Positions 1 to 9,933 of a stretch of DNA of 64,000 bases are shown piece by piece. The number at the start of each line of letters is the position of its first letter. The stretch's first letter is position 1. The notes beneath the pieces were generated by a model. That model did not search any database and was not told the DNA's origin. It saw only the letters and a list, made by a program, of their open reading frames with translations. The translations under genes and the position numbers were made by a program. Source of the DNA: Sycon ciliatum (Eukaryota; Porifera; Calcarea; Leucosolenida; Sycettidae); the NCBI RefSeq assembly GCF_964019385.1, contig NC_088653.1, forward strand, positions 11,812,173 through 11,876,172, written 5' to 3'.

Positions 1-418
1 GCTTGTCTGGGATATGCTGCTTGATCCTTTCCGAGAATCGCTGACATGTCTCACCAACGTGTCGACAAAAGAAGCACATCAAGGTGCTACGGCTGTTCAA
101 GCTGCAACCGGACTGACAACTTTATCACGTGTTTGTTCTGGTACTGCATTCCCCTCATGTGTTGTTTCCCGCATTTTTCCACTGCTCCATACATTCTTAT
201 GGTAGTGTAGTGTGAACTTGAGGCGCGTAAGAATATTCTTGCTGATTCTCTACCCCCAGTATAAATTCTGGCTTCGTTTTCGTTCTTGCTCATTCCCATG
301 TAACCACTGATGAAAATGGTTGAAAAGCTTTTGGTATTATGAAACTGACAACCTTGTTGTTGTGTGTATATAAATTTTGTTCGCCTACCTCTCTCTCTAT
401 ATATATATATATATATAT
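1..418. other. Unassigned flank of the hammerhead array, ending in a TA tract
   Basis: I recognise no gene here. Short open frames on both strands overlap one another and show no domain. A (TA)n tract at about 400-418 abuts the tandem array. A hammerhead-like string near 308-345 was considered and rejected. Confidence 0.6.
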
Positions 419-442
419 GCAGATTGAGTATATATACTCAAT

Positions 443-486
443 CTGCGGACAGAACTGTTTCGTCCTTTGTGGACTCGTCAGCGCAG
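443..486 (-). ncRNA. Hammerhead ribozyme, copy 1 (diverged)
   Basis: The core reads CUGACGA rather than CUGAUGA; that seventh position tolerates any base in known hammerheads. Stem II is GUCC/GGAC instead of GUUC/GAAC, so both strands changed and pairing is kept. Stem III is ACAG/CUGU with a two-base UU apex. Stem I CUGCG/CGCAG is unchanged. Predicted cleavage follows GUC. Confidence 0.88.
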
Positions 487-668
487 CACAGAGGAAATGA
501 GGCCGAACCTGATAGCAATGGAAATAAAAATTTCCAATCAGGCCCGAACGTACCTTGCCAGAGTGCTCAAACTGACAAGTCAGTGAGCTCTGCATAACGC
601 AAACAGCAAAGGCACTACCCCACGCAAGAGTGCTCAACTGCTACAAGAGCAGGAGCGAAATACTCAAT

Positions 669-714
669 CTGCGGACAGCATGCTGTTTCGTTCTTTTTGA
701 ACTCATCAGCGCAG
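669..714 (-). ncRNA. Hammerhead ribozyme, copy 2 (reference description)
   Basis: Minus-strand order is stem I CUGCG (710-714), CUGAUGA (703-709), stem II GUUC-AAAAA-GAAC, GAAA, stem III ACAG-CAUG-CUGU, the cleavage triplet GUC (676-674), then stem I CGCAG (673-669). All invariant core bases are present, and the 10.1-11.1 pair is G-C. Cleavage is predicted between 674 and 673. This is a type I layout, open at stem I, with a short stem III. Confidence 0.93.
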
Positions 715-896
715 CACAGAGAAAATGAGGCCGAACCTGATAGCAATGGAAATAAAAATTTCCAATCAGGCCCGAAAGTACCTTGCCAGAGTGCTCAAAC
801 TGACAAGTCAGTGAGCTCTGCATAACGCAAACAGCAAAGGCACTACCCCACGCAAGAGTGCTCAACTGCTACAAGAGCAGGAGCGAAATACTCAAT

Positions 897-942
897 CTGC
901 GGACAGCATGCTGTTTCGTTCTTTTTGAACTCATCAGCGCAG
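897..942 (-). ncRNA. Hammerhead ribozyme, copy 3
   Basis: Same core and stems as the copy at 669-714; stem II loop AAAAA. Confidence 0.92.
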
Positions 943-1124
943 CACAGAGAAAATGAGGCCGAACCTGATAGCAATGGAAATAAAAATTTCCAATCAGGCC
1001 CGAACGTACCTTGCCAGAGTGCTCAAACTGACAAGTCAGTGAGCTCTGCATAACGCAAACAGCAAAGGCACTACCCCACGCAAGAGTGCTCAACTGCTAC
1101 AAGAGCAGGAGCGAAATACTCAAT

Positions 1125-1170
1125 CTGCGGACAGCATGCTGTTTCGTTCTTTTTGAACTCATCAGCGCAG
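1125..1170 (-). ncRNA. Hammerhead ribozyme, copy 4
   Basis: Intact core, stem II loop AAAAA. A TA-tract expansion lies at the far end of this monomer, outside the ribozyme. Confidence 0.92.
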
Positions 1171-1377
1171 CACAGAGAAAATGAGGCCGAACCTGATAGC
1201 AATGGAAATAAAAATTTCCAATCAGGCCCGAACGTACCTTGCCAGAGTGCTCAAACTGACAAGTCAGTGAGCTCTGCATAACGCAAACAGCAAAGGCACT
1301 ACCCCACGCAAGAGTGCTCAACTGCTACAAGAGCAGGAGCGAAATATATATTATATATATATATATATATACTCAAT

Positions 1378-1423
1378 CTGCGGACAGCATGCTGTTTCGT
1401 TCTTTGTGAACTCATCAGCGCAG
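1378..1423 (-). ncRNA. Hammerhead ribozyme, copy 5
   Basis: Intact core; the stem II loop is ACAAA, a change confined to the unpaired loop. Confidence 0.92.
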
Positions 1424-1605
1424 CACAGAGAAAATGAGGCCGAACCTGATAGCAATGGAAATAAAAATTTCCAATCAGGCCCGAACGTACCTTGCCAGAG
1501 TGCTCAAACTGACAAGTCAGTGAGCTCTGCATAACGCAAACAGCAAAGGCACTACCCCACGCAAGAGTGCTCAACTGCTACAAGAGCAGGAGCGAAATAC
1601 TCAAT

Positions 1606-1651
1606 CTGCGGACAGCATGCTGTTTCGTTCTTTGTGAACTCATCAGCGCAG
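1606..1651 (-). ncRNA. Hammerhead ribozyme, copy 6
   Basis: Intact core, loop ACAAA. Confidence 0.92.
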
Positions 1652-1833
1652 CACAGAGAAAATGAGGCCGAACCTGATAGCAATGGAAATAAAAATTTCC
1701 AATCAGGCCCGAACGTACCTTGCCAGAGTGCTCAAACTGACAAGTCAGTGAGCTCTGCATAACGCAAACAGCAAAGGCACTACCCCACGCAAGAGTGCTC
1801 AACTGCTACAAGAGCAGGAGCGAAATACTCAAT

Positions 1834-1879
1834 CTGCGGACAGCATGCTGTTTCGTTCTTTGTGAACTCATCAGCGCAG
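1834..1879 (-). ncRNA. Hammerhead ribozyme, copy 7
   Basis: Intact core, loop ACAAA. The monomer also carries a C-to-T variant downstream (near 1902) shared only with the last copy. Confidence 0.92.
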
Positions 1880-2061
1880 CACAGAGAAAATGAGGCCGAA
1901 CTTGATAGCAATGGAAATAAAAATTTCCAATCAGGCCCGAACGTACCTTGCCAGAGTGCTCAAACTGACAAGTCAGTGAGCTCTGCATAACGCAAACAGC
2001 AAAGGCACTACCCCACGCAAGAGTGCTCAACTGCTACAAGAGCAGGAGCGAAATACTCAAT

Positions 2062-2107
2062 CTGCGGACAGCATGCTGTTTCGTTCTTTTTGAACTCATC
2101 AGCGCAG
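2062..2107 (-). ncRNA. Hammerhead ribozyme, copy 8
   Basis: Intact core, loop AAAAA. Confidence 0.92.
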
Positions 2108-2289
2108 CACAGAGAAAATGAGGCCGAACCTGATAGCAATGGAAATAAAAATTTCCAATCAGGCCCGAACGTACCTTGCCAGAGTGCTCAAACTGACAAG
2201 TCAGTGAGCTCTGCATAACGCAAACAGCAAAGGCACTACCCCACGCAAGAGTGCTCAACTGCTACAAGAGCAGGAGCGAAATACTCAAT

Positions 2290-2335
2290 CTGCGGACAGC
2301 ATGCTGTTTCGTTCTTTTTGAACTCATCAGCGCAG
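2290..2335 (-). ncRNA. Hammerhead ribozyme, copy 9
   Basis: Intact core, loop AAAAA. Confidence 0.92.
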
Positions 2336-2517
2336 CACAGAGAAAATGAGGCCGAACCTGATAGCAATGGAAATAAAAATTTCCAATCAGGCCCGAACGT
2401 ACCTTGCCAGAGTGCTCAAACTGACAAGTCAGTGAGCTCTGCATAACGCAAACAGCAAAGGCACTACCCCACGCAAGAGTGCTCAACTGCTACAAGAGCA
2501 GGAGCGAAATACTCAAT

Positions 2518-2563
2518 CTGCGGACAGCATGCTGTTTCGTTCTTTTTGAACTCATCAGCGCAG
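2518..2563 (-). ncRNA. Hammerhead ribozyme, copy 10
   Basis: Intact core, loop AAAAA. Confidence 0.92.
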
Positions 2564-2745
2564 CACAGAGAAAATGAGGCCGAACCTGATAGCAATGGAA
2601 ATAAAAATTTCCAATCAGGCCCGAACGTACCTTGCCAGAGTGCTCAAACTGACAAGTCAGTGAGCTCTGCATAACGCAAACAGCAAAGGCACTACCCCAC
2701 GCAAGAGTGCTCAACTGCTACAAGAGCAGGAGCGAAATACTCAAT

Positions 2746-2791
2746 CTGCGGACAGCATGCTGTTTCGTTCTTTTTGAACTCATCAGCGCAG
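2746..2791 (-). ncRNA. Hammerhead ribozyme, copy 11
   Basis: Intact core, loop AAAAA. Confidence 0.92.
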
Positions 2792-2973
2792 CACAGAGAA
2801 AATGAGGCCGAACCTGATAGCAATGGAAATAAAAATTTCCAATCAGGCCCGAACGTACCTTGCCAGAGTGCTCAAACTGACAAGTCAGTGAGCTCTGCAT
2901 AACGCAAACAGCAAAGGCACTACCCCACGCAAGAGTGCTCAACTGCTACAAGAGCAGGAGCGAAATACTCAAT

Positions 2974-3019
2974 CTGCGGACAGCATGCTGTTTCGTTCTT
3001 TGTGAACTCATCAGCGCAG
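2974..3019 (-). ncRNA. Hammerhead ribozyme, copy 12
   Basis: Intact core, loop ACAAA, plus the C-to-T variant otherwise seen only in the monomer of 1834-1879. Confidence 0.92.
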
Positions 3020-3249
3020 CACAGAGAAAATGAGGCCGAACTTGATAGCAATGGAAATAAAAATTTCCAATCAGGCCCGAACGTACCTTGCCAGAGTGCT
3101 CAAACTGACAAGTCAGTGAGCTCTGCATAACGCAAACAGCAAAGGCACTACCCCACGCAAGAGTGCTCAACTGCTACAAGAGCAGGAGCGAATATATATA
3201 TATATTTTTTTACGAGAAACCACGAACCTCGAGAACAGAATACTGCATG

Positions 3250-3315
3250 GTAGAGGTGGTTGCAGACGCAACTGTGGTGGTGAAACTGGAGCATCTCCGC
3301 CGACCTGAGGTCTCG
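3250..3315 (-). repeat. Short reverse match to the end of the Penelope-like piece at 8.7 kb
   Basis: About 65 bp here is the near-identical reverse complement of 8731-8797, just past the GIY-YIG frame of the Penelope-like piece. It therefore looks like a tail fragment of that family on the minus strand, cut off where the LINE begins at about 3317. Confidence 0.7.
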
Positions 3316-3316
3316 G

Positions 3317-6050
3317 CTTCAGCGACACTTCAGCGACATATGGTGCAAGTCTACTCTCGCAGTTGCACAGATCGACCTCCATGCCACTCCTGTGGACTCT
3401 AAGAACGCAGTTCTATGGTGCACCATCCAGTCCCAGTCCGGCAGCGATATCACCTTGGGAGCTGTGTATCGTTCTGGCTCGAGTGGCAACTCTGACGTCT
3501 CCCTACTGGAGCACCTAGACCACTGCCTGGATGCCGTTCCACCCTCCGCCCAAGTCATCCTGGCTGGCGACCTCAACGTCCACAGCACTGAGTGGCTTGG
3601 CAGCACCAAGACTACCACTGCTGGGCAACGCCTGGAAGACTGCGACGCACGGACTGATCCAACATGTTGATCAGCCAACAAGAGGAAAGAACACTCTTGA
3701 CCTCATCCTGTCAAACTTGCCACACCCCGTCACAGTACAGGCATTTCCACCCCTGGGCAAGTCAGACCACTGTGTGATTCTTGCTGAGTTCAGTCCAGTC
3801 ACGCTCCGTACTGAGCCTGTGTCTCAACGCCGCGTCTGGCGCTACAACCAGGCTGACTGGGGCCGCATGCGTCATTTTATTCGTCAGACCGACTGGCAGC
3901 ACATTCTTAGTCACCACCCAGAACACGCATGCGTACAACTTACTGCCCGCATCCAGGAGGGCATGGATCGCTTCATTCCATCGAAGCATCTGTCAGTCAG
4001 AACGTGTGACCCTGTCTGGTGGACTCCTGAATGTAGTACAGCTGTGTCTGCAAGAAACCGTGCTTGGCGACACACCCGTGCACACCCAACTGATCTGCAA
4101 TTGTCTGATACCTACACTGCAACCAGCCTGAGAGTTGCCACTGTGCTCCATGCAGCGCAGCAGGCTCATCATGGTATCTTCATTGCGGAACAAGCTGTCG
4201 AATGGAAACCTACGTGATAAAGCATGGTGGTCAAACATGAAGCGTGCAGGAGGTCTAGCCCGCACATCTGATATTCCTGTCCTAAAGGGGGCCGATGGTC
4301 CGCAATGTACCACGGCCTCCTCCAAGGCTGACTGTTTCGCATCATTCTTCGCAGAGAAGTGCAGCATCCCAAACGATCTCACTGAAGACACACTCCCGCC
4401 TTTCCCACCACGCACTGACGCCGTCCTGAGTCAAATCCGTTTCCGGGAATCAGCAGTGCTCAAGCAGCTCCGGTGTCTTGAAGTATCCAAAGCGTCCGGG
4501 CCAGACTCCATTTCCTGCCGCGTTCTAAAGGAGTGTGCGTCTGAGCTCTCAAAGCCGTTGTCGCGGCTGTTCTCGTCTTGTCTCTCCCATGGTTACCAGC
4601 CTACAGCCTGGAAGGTAGCCAATGTGGTTCCCATCCACAAGCGCAAGGCCAAGGGCGATGTCCGTAATTATCGACCAGTCTCCTTGCTCTGTGTAGTATC
4701 CAAGGTGATGGAAAGAATAGTCAACCACCAGCTCATCAACCATCTCAACAGCAATACCCTCCTGTCTGCCAACCAGTTTGGCTTTCGGAAATCAATCGGC
4801 ACAGCTGACCTACTAACGTCACTCCAGCATGAATGGGCTTTAAGCCTTTAACCACCAGCAAGGGCGGAACCATTCAGGCCCTCGCCATAGACATAGCAGG
4901 CGCGTTTGACCGTGTTTCACACCCTGGGCTCCTCTGCAAGCTTCGAGGCTTTGGCATTGGTGGGCAACTGCTGGCCTGGTTAACATCGTGCCTCCAGAAC
5001 CGGAAGCTGCAAGCTGTTGTTGGGGGACAGACCTCTACCCCCTCTACCATCCGGTCAGGCGTCCCTCAGGGCAGCATCCTAGGGCCCACATTGTTTCTAG
5101 TATACATAAACGACGTCGAAGATCAGCTACCTGCCAGCATCTCCATTGTCGTGTATGCTGATGGTACTACGTTATACACGTCTGTCATGCCTGGACAGAC
5201 CACAGAGGCCGCCGCAGGTGTACTTCAGGCAGCCGTAAACCAGCTGGAAGCCTGGGGAAGTACTTTGAGGGTTACCTTTGAGCCCTCTAAGTCACAGCTG
5301 ATGTCCGTGACCAGGAAGCCGGCCCCTCCAGACTTCCCTCCTGTCCAATTCCTTGGCACCCCTCTTCCTGTCAGCAGCCAGTTGAAGCTCCTTGGGGTGG
5401 TGTTCGACGAGAAGCTCAACTTCAGCGCCCACGTCCACCAGCTTCCTGTGCACGCACATCAACGCCTCCATTTCATGCAGAAGGCAGCCCCCATCCTGGA
5501 CGCTGCTGGACGCCTAACCATCTATAAGGGCTTTGTAAGGCCCATACTTGAGTATGCCCCACTAGCCTGGCTTGGTGCTGCCCAGACCCACCTTGGGAAG
5601 TTGGACACAGCGCAGCGCAAGGCCATGCAGTTGATTGGACCCACCACCGTCCTCCAGAGTCTGCGGGCCAGACGGACGGTCGCAGGGCTGTCCTATCTCT
5701 ACAAGGTGGTTAACTGCAAGGGCCCACCCCATCTGACACGCATGCGCCCTCCCCCAAAACCACGGGCCGATACTGTTCGAACCCGCCAGCAGCATTATGC
5801 TCAGCGCCAGCACCGGGAACAGCTCTTAAACTCCACCCCCGGAACCAGTCCCGATTACCTTCGACGTTCCTTCCCGTACTGTTTCCTTGCATTGTGGAAC
5901 AGCCTCCCCGAGGACGTCTTTCCCCGTCTGGCCAATCACTCTCCACTCCCAGCTTTTAAAAAAGGTGTCAGCAAACACATCTCAGACCAGCCATGGTCTT
6001 GGGACGTGTTTTGAAGCCCATCATGTTGATCGCCTCACTGTTCTTTCCAG
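3317..6050 (+). mobile_element. 5'-truncated LINE (CR1/Jockey group)
   Basis: A non-LTR retrotransposon lacking its 5' end. It starts inside the apurinic-type endonuclease and runs through reverse transcriptase to the C-terminal end of the ORF at 6014. The 3' end is not clearly marked; I put it near 6050. It is older than the hammerhead array next to it, judging by its several frame breaks. Confidence 0.85.
3340..6014 (+). pseudogene. LINE endonuclease/reverse transcriptase, broken
   Basis: In a complete element this protein nicks target DNA and copies the element RNA in the nucleus. The endonuclease end shows GDLNVHSTEWLG (near 3570-3605) and the KSDHCVI motif (near 3757-3780). Reverse transcriptase motifs follow: the SGPDSISCRVLK block (about 4495-4530), NYRPVSLL (about 4666-4690), ALAIDIAGAFDRVSH (about 4880-4920) and SGVPQGSILGP (about 5055-5090). 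The catalytic YADD box reads YADG (about 5153-5164), so the second aspartate is lost. The frame shifts at least three times, near 3640, 4190 and 4840. It is dead as a polymerase gene. The exact clade is not resolved. Confidence 0.88.
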
Positions 6051-6096
6051 ATCGCACCTCTCGGTTTGGGGACGTGCATTGAAGCACCCCATACTA

Positions 6097-7119
6097 CAGT
6101 CCGTTTCAAAAAGATTTGCAATCCAGGCGATCGCCCGCGGAGTTTGGCGTCTTACCGTATGAGCACTCGAGCGCTGCCTGGAAAAACTCACTGTGAACTC
6201 GAAGAAATATTCCGCGCGAAAGCAGGAAAAATGACAACTCACTCACGTTGACACAGTCATGGACGTACGTCTGGTTTACAACAAACGAGTTCTTCCTCGT
6301 ATCGATAATGGAGTCAGAGAGGACATGTCGAAACGAAAGTGTTGTAAATGTTGACGAGCTGCATGGGTCCGTTTTGTGACCAAAATAGTTTCTTTGAGCT
6401 GCGATGCAATTTACTCACGGTGTGACGAAAACGACATCGACACGGACTCATTCCCAAGGCCATGACTTGGCAAAGCTATCCGTGTGACTTCGACGACATT
6501 TTGAGAAAAGCAAACGCTTGTGAACGCTGATAGAAGACGGCGTTGACTACTAAATTCAAATAAATTGGCGATCTTGAAATACTAAAATAAATCTCAAAAA
6601 GCTACAGCGCGATGACTTCCATTATAATTCACTCACACCATCGCAGTGTTGTGGGTGTGTTCATATGACGTGAGCCAGTCAAGTGTCAGTCAGTTCGGCA
6701 GGAAGCGCGAGCTCCAACAACAAGGCGTTTGGTGCAGCCACCTTCTTTGTCTTGTACCAGCTTGATCACCAAAACAATGAAAAAAAGTTTGACTTGAGGA
6801 TAGGTTGGGATTTGAACTCACAACTTCATGGTCAGCAGACAGCATTCATAACCACAAGGCCAAAAAGGAAAGGATAAATCGTGGGTTTTGATAAAAAAAT
6901 CGATACGGGCTTCCTGGGCAAATTGTAAACCATGGGAAAAGGCCGGAAACCTGGCCGAAATTCTAACTCCTTAACGGTTGGTCCAATTGTTCCGAAACCT
7001 TCACAGAACAATTTGCCGTGTCCTAACAAGCCATTCTATGTACTTTGTTGTCCAAATTTCCCTTATCTTCATACTTTTTAAGACCCAAACCTGATTGTAA
7101 ATCTTTTTGAAACAGACTA
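6097..7119. mobile_element. ~1.0-kb non-autonomous Tc1/mariner-type element
   Basis: The ends are inverted copies of about 28 bp: CAGTCCGTTTCAAAAAGATT on the left and its slightly changed complement on the right (7090-7119). TA dinucleotides flank both ends (6095-6096 and 7120-7121), the usual target duplication of Tc1/mariner elements. No transposase frame is present inside. Confidence 0.72.
6802..6863 (-). ncRNA. Degenerate tRNA-like sequence (SINE-like remnant)
   Basis: The minus strand shows an A-box-like TGGTTATGAATG and a B-box-like GTTCAAATCC about 40 bases apart, as in tRNA-derived SINEs. The T-arm and acceptor stems do not pair well, so it is not a working tRNA. Confidence 0.35.
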
Positions 7120-7121
7120 TA

Positions 7122-7573
7122 ACTGTCTATACTGTCCTCTCTTGGTCACCACTCTCCCTATTACCTATATTATTATTATTATTATTTTTGTTTTACATCG
7201 GAAGCTCAACAGTGCATATTGTAATTACTATTCATGTATTGCGCTTCAGATTTTCTTCCGTGTTTGTCTCTTGGTGGGTTACCATGGTTACCGGCATAGC
7301 GATACTGAGACCTAATGGTCAGTGGAGTGCCTGTAGCCTCACCAGCACTGCTACTATCTGTGACTGTGGCGACCACCATTCAATGTCTCGTCCTCCCCTA
7401 ACCGTACCCCAACTCTCTCTCTCTCTTTCTCTCAGCTCTCTTTTTATCTGTCTTTTCTTACTTTTTTTTCTTTGTCAGCTTCCCTGGTGGTTATGTGCTT
7501 TTTCAAGTAAATTAAAAAATTTAAAATGTAGGGGTGTGAGCCCGCCTTTCGGCACCGGGAGTTAAAAGTCTAA
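7122..7573. other. Pyrimidine-rich stretch, no gene
   Basis: ATT and CT microsatellites and T-rich sequence. A 152-aa open frame here is low-complexity Leu/Ser and has no domain. Confidence 0.55.
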
Positions 7574-7923
7574 TAGAGAGGTAAGTTGCACGTTTTTTGC
7601 CCTTTTCAAAACGCGGTGCAAATCTCCCGTTACGTGTAGTTTTTAGAGGTTAAGTTACACGTGCGACGTGACGTGAAATTTTGCCTGGCAGGATTCGGGT
7701 TTAGTTCGCACAAATATCAAATCTTCCAACAAACTCGATGAAACTCAGGAAACTCACTCAAATTCGTCCGGGATAACCAAGCTAAACTTCCAAAAACCCA
7801 CGTCATGAACTTACGTGCGGGACAGTCAACTCACGTAAAACACGTCAAATTTTACGTGAGTTTTTCACTTTTGACGTAAAAGTTCACGGACGTAAGAATT
7901 TTACGTGAAACTTAAACTCTCTA
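7574..7923. mobile_element. MITE-like inverted-repeat element, ACGTGA-rich
   Basis: The left end TAGAGAGGTAAGTTGCACG and the right end (complement TAGAGAGTTTAAGTTTCACG) are inverted copies. The interior repeats ACGTGA/TCACGT many times. No clear target duplication was found, so the superfamily is open. Confidence 0.6.
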
Positions 7924-8049
7924 ATGTCCACGAGTACCGCGACCAGTTACATGTACCGGTACTTGGCAATCAGCTCATGCGATAACATTGCACGACACCG
8001 ACCAACGGTACTGACGTTCTACAACTAACTGCCAATCAGCTTTAGCACG

Positions 8050-8800
8050 TTTTGGATGCGCACTCCAACAGCCTTCCAACTTGGAAGGTTCTAAGTTATA
8101 GAAGTAACATAGTGTACGAGAAGATGAGCTCAACCAAGGCAAGCACGAGCTGAAAGTCTCAGCTGTGAAGGTAGTTGGCGGATGTATGACGAAGACGATA
8201 CTGGCTAGACCATTGAACAATACAGTCAAACCAGGATTCAAGGACGCACAGAAACATAACACACAACGTGTGCACCAGCTAACACCACCACCGCAGCCAA
8301 TCCTCCTACTAGCTACTGCCCCGGACACCAATACACCCCCCAGCAAACCAACTGCAGCAAGAGGTCAAAGTGTGAAACTACAGGTCGATGGGAACCTGCC
8401 CACTCAACGGACAATGTTCAACAGAGGAAATCATTTACATCGCAGAAGTTCACGTGGCTTCCCACAGCGCCCCACCCACAATCTACCATGGGCTGCCAGA
8501 GAAAACATTCAAGCAGCGCCTGAACAACCACAAGACCTCATTCCGTCACAAAAGTACGAGAAAAGGACACGGCTGTCGAGATACATTTGGAAGTTGCAGG
8601 AGTCGGACAAGGCCTACGCAGGCTACGGGATCCGATCTATTGGTTGATCCGATGCAGGTGGCGTCCCTACACAAAAACCACGAAGAGGTGCGACCTGTGA
8701 CTAACAGAGAAACTTATTCAAACTATCCATGAGACCTCAGGTCGGCGGAGATGCTCCAGTTTCGCCACCACAGTTGCGTCTGTAATCACCTCTACATAGC
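8050..8800 (+). mobile_element. Penelope-like element, 3' part with GIY-YIG domain (broken)
   Basis: Penelope-like elements encode a reverse transcriptase followed by a GIY-YIG endonuclease. Only the downstream part is here. Visible motifs are CPLNGQC followed by IIYIAEV (about 8396-8450), then the YHGLPEKTFKQRLNNHKTSF block (about 8490-8550) and a YIWKLQESDKAY segment (about 8581-8615). These match the zinc-like cysteine motif and the endonuclease core of the family. It is 5'-truncated and not in one open frame. The segment 8080-8420 recurs on the minus strand at 32505-32870 and 48590-49160. Confidence 0.8.
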
Positions 8801-8923
8801 TGGTGTCGAAGTGCCGACAAGAATCAAAGTTCTACATCTGCAACTACATGTATTATAACCTAGCGCCCTTTCCACATCAGTAACACCCCGTCTGGGTTGG
8901 TGCCAACTCTCACAAAGCCCCAA

Positions 8924-9263
8924 TAGGGCTTGAAAGTGATGACGTCAAAAACGGCCAGGGAGTAGTAAGTTGACATCAGATTTCTATTTTGGATCCACTA
9001 AGGTGTGACTTTGCTATTGCCTCAGTATGTGGGTGCATAGCAACCCACTCATGTCGTATGTAGGTGTGACTTTTACTTCGCCACCAGTTGTAACCCCTAC
9101 CCCCCAGTAGCCAAATCAGTCAGTTTCACTGGCTACATCACCTTGCTGTGAGTAAGACGCCTTGAAATGTGCTTGGATCCATACAAAAACTGGATTCAAG
9201 TGGATCCAGTTTTTGAATTTTTGAAATTGTTGCTATGCTGTGACGTAGCACTTTCAAGCCCTA
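8924..9263. mobile_element. 340-bp MITE, family TAGGGCTTGAAAGTG (copy 1)
   Basis: Perfect 15-bp terminal inverted repeats (TAGGGCTTGAAAGTG and complement) bound 340 bp. A second copy lies at 44311-44655. The interior includes a short palindromic GGATCCA-rich block near 9174-9210. The target duplication is probably TA or AT. Confidence 0.85.
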
Positions 9264-9365
9264 TGACAAGACTAGCATTTTCGCCTGTATTCTCCCCGGT
9301 CCCGCGGCCCGGTAGCGCCTTGGCCGGTGCCATGATTCTATCCCCATGCCACCCGCATAGTACTA

Positions 9366-9563
9366 CAGTCAGGCCTAGTACCTCGCGGTTAAACATCCGT
9401 TTTACAAAAAAATATCCGGATAGGTGAGGGAACCGGATAACCGAATACCGGCTATGTTGGATGCACCGTGTATGCTGTAAATCTGTAACCAGCTATTTTC
9501 TTCCGGATGGTGAGGGATCCGGGTAAAAGAGGACCGGATAAGCGAGGTCTGAGTCTGACTGTT
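9366..9563. mobile_element. Mariner-type MITE
   Basis: The left end CAGTCAGGCCTAGTACCTCG follows a TA. The right end is the imperfect inverse (complement CAGTCAGACTCAGACCTCG). Internal CCGGATA motifs are mirrored near both ends. Confidence 0.65.
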
Positions 9564-9637
9564 TAATTATATACACTGGCTTGGCGCTGAAACACCAGCA
9601 TTGCATACATGTACATGTACCTGCCATGGGATAACAC

Positions 9638-9933
9638 TAGCCCTTGGCGGATTATGCCGGCATTATATTTGGCATAATCTTGGGATTTCGTCAAAAAAAT
9701 TATGCTCCGCCATAATATACGGATTCCAACGTGTAAGGTCGGCATAATCTTTCGGTTCAGACAAAAATTATGCTTAGGGCATGGCCGCGTGTGTGTGCGT
9801 GGTTTCTCAATCCTCTATGTACAGCGTGAATACATAGTGGAACCGAGCATAATTCAGCATATTTGTTGGCATACTTGTGGCATAATCAAAAGCATAATTT
9901 GACGATTGGCCGAGCATAGTCCGCCAATGGCTA
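9638..9933. mobile_element. hAT-like MITE, TAGCCCTTGGCGGATTATGC family
   Basis: The left end TAGCCCTTGGCGGATTATGC is answered at 9914-9933 by GCATAGTCCGCCAATGGCTA. GCATAAT-type motifs repeat under both ends. I find no matching target duplication, so the two ends may come from different insertions. The left 130 bp recurs at 13438 and 13759. Confidence 0.65.

Larger units (their letters stand above)
419..3193 (-). repeat. 228-bp tandem array of hammerhead-ribozyme monomers (12 copies)
   Basis: Twelve head-to-tail copies repeat every 228 bp. The first copy is diverged and 226 bp from the second. The step from the fourth to the fifth copy is 253 bp because a TA tract has expanded at the monomer junction (about 1345-1370). 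Read on the minus strand, each monomer contains the whole hammerhead core: CUGAUGA, a 4-bp stem II, GAAA, a 4-bp stem III, then GUC, with a 5-bp stem I (CUGCG with CGCAG). TA tracts also sit at both outer ends of the array. Short tandem units with a type I hammerhead are the hallmark of animal retrozyme-like repeats and some satellite DNAs, whose RNA self-cleaves into unit-length pieces. That this array is transcribed and makes circles is inference. Each monomer also shows a 74-aa minus-strand frame, which I do not regard as a gene. Confidence 0.93.

Noticed and set aside
300-350. Possible hammerhead on the plus strand upstream of the array (CUGAUGA...GAAA)
   Set aside because: Stem II would have two A-U pairs only, and stem III three pairs without a loop. 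Too weak to separate from chance.
641-3170. Repeated 74-aa minus-strand frames, one per 228-bp monomer
   Set aside because: They exist because the monomer length is a multiple of three and has a single stop. The sequence conserved is the ribozyme, which overlaps them, and there is no protein family or codon-level signal.
6802-6863. Functional tRNA gene
   Set aside because: A- and B-box-like motifs exist, but the acceptor and T stems do not pair.
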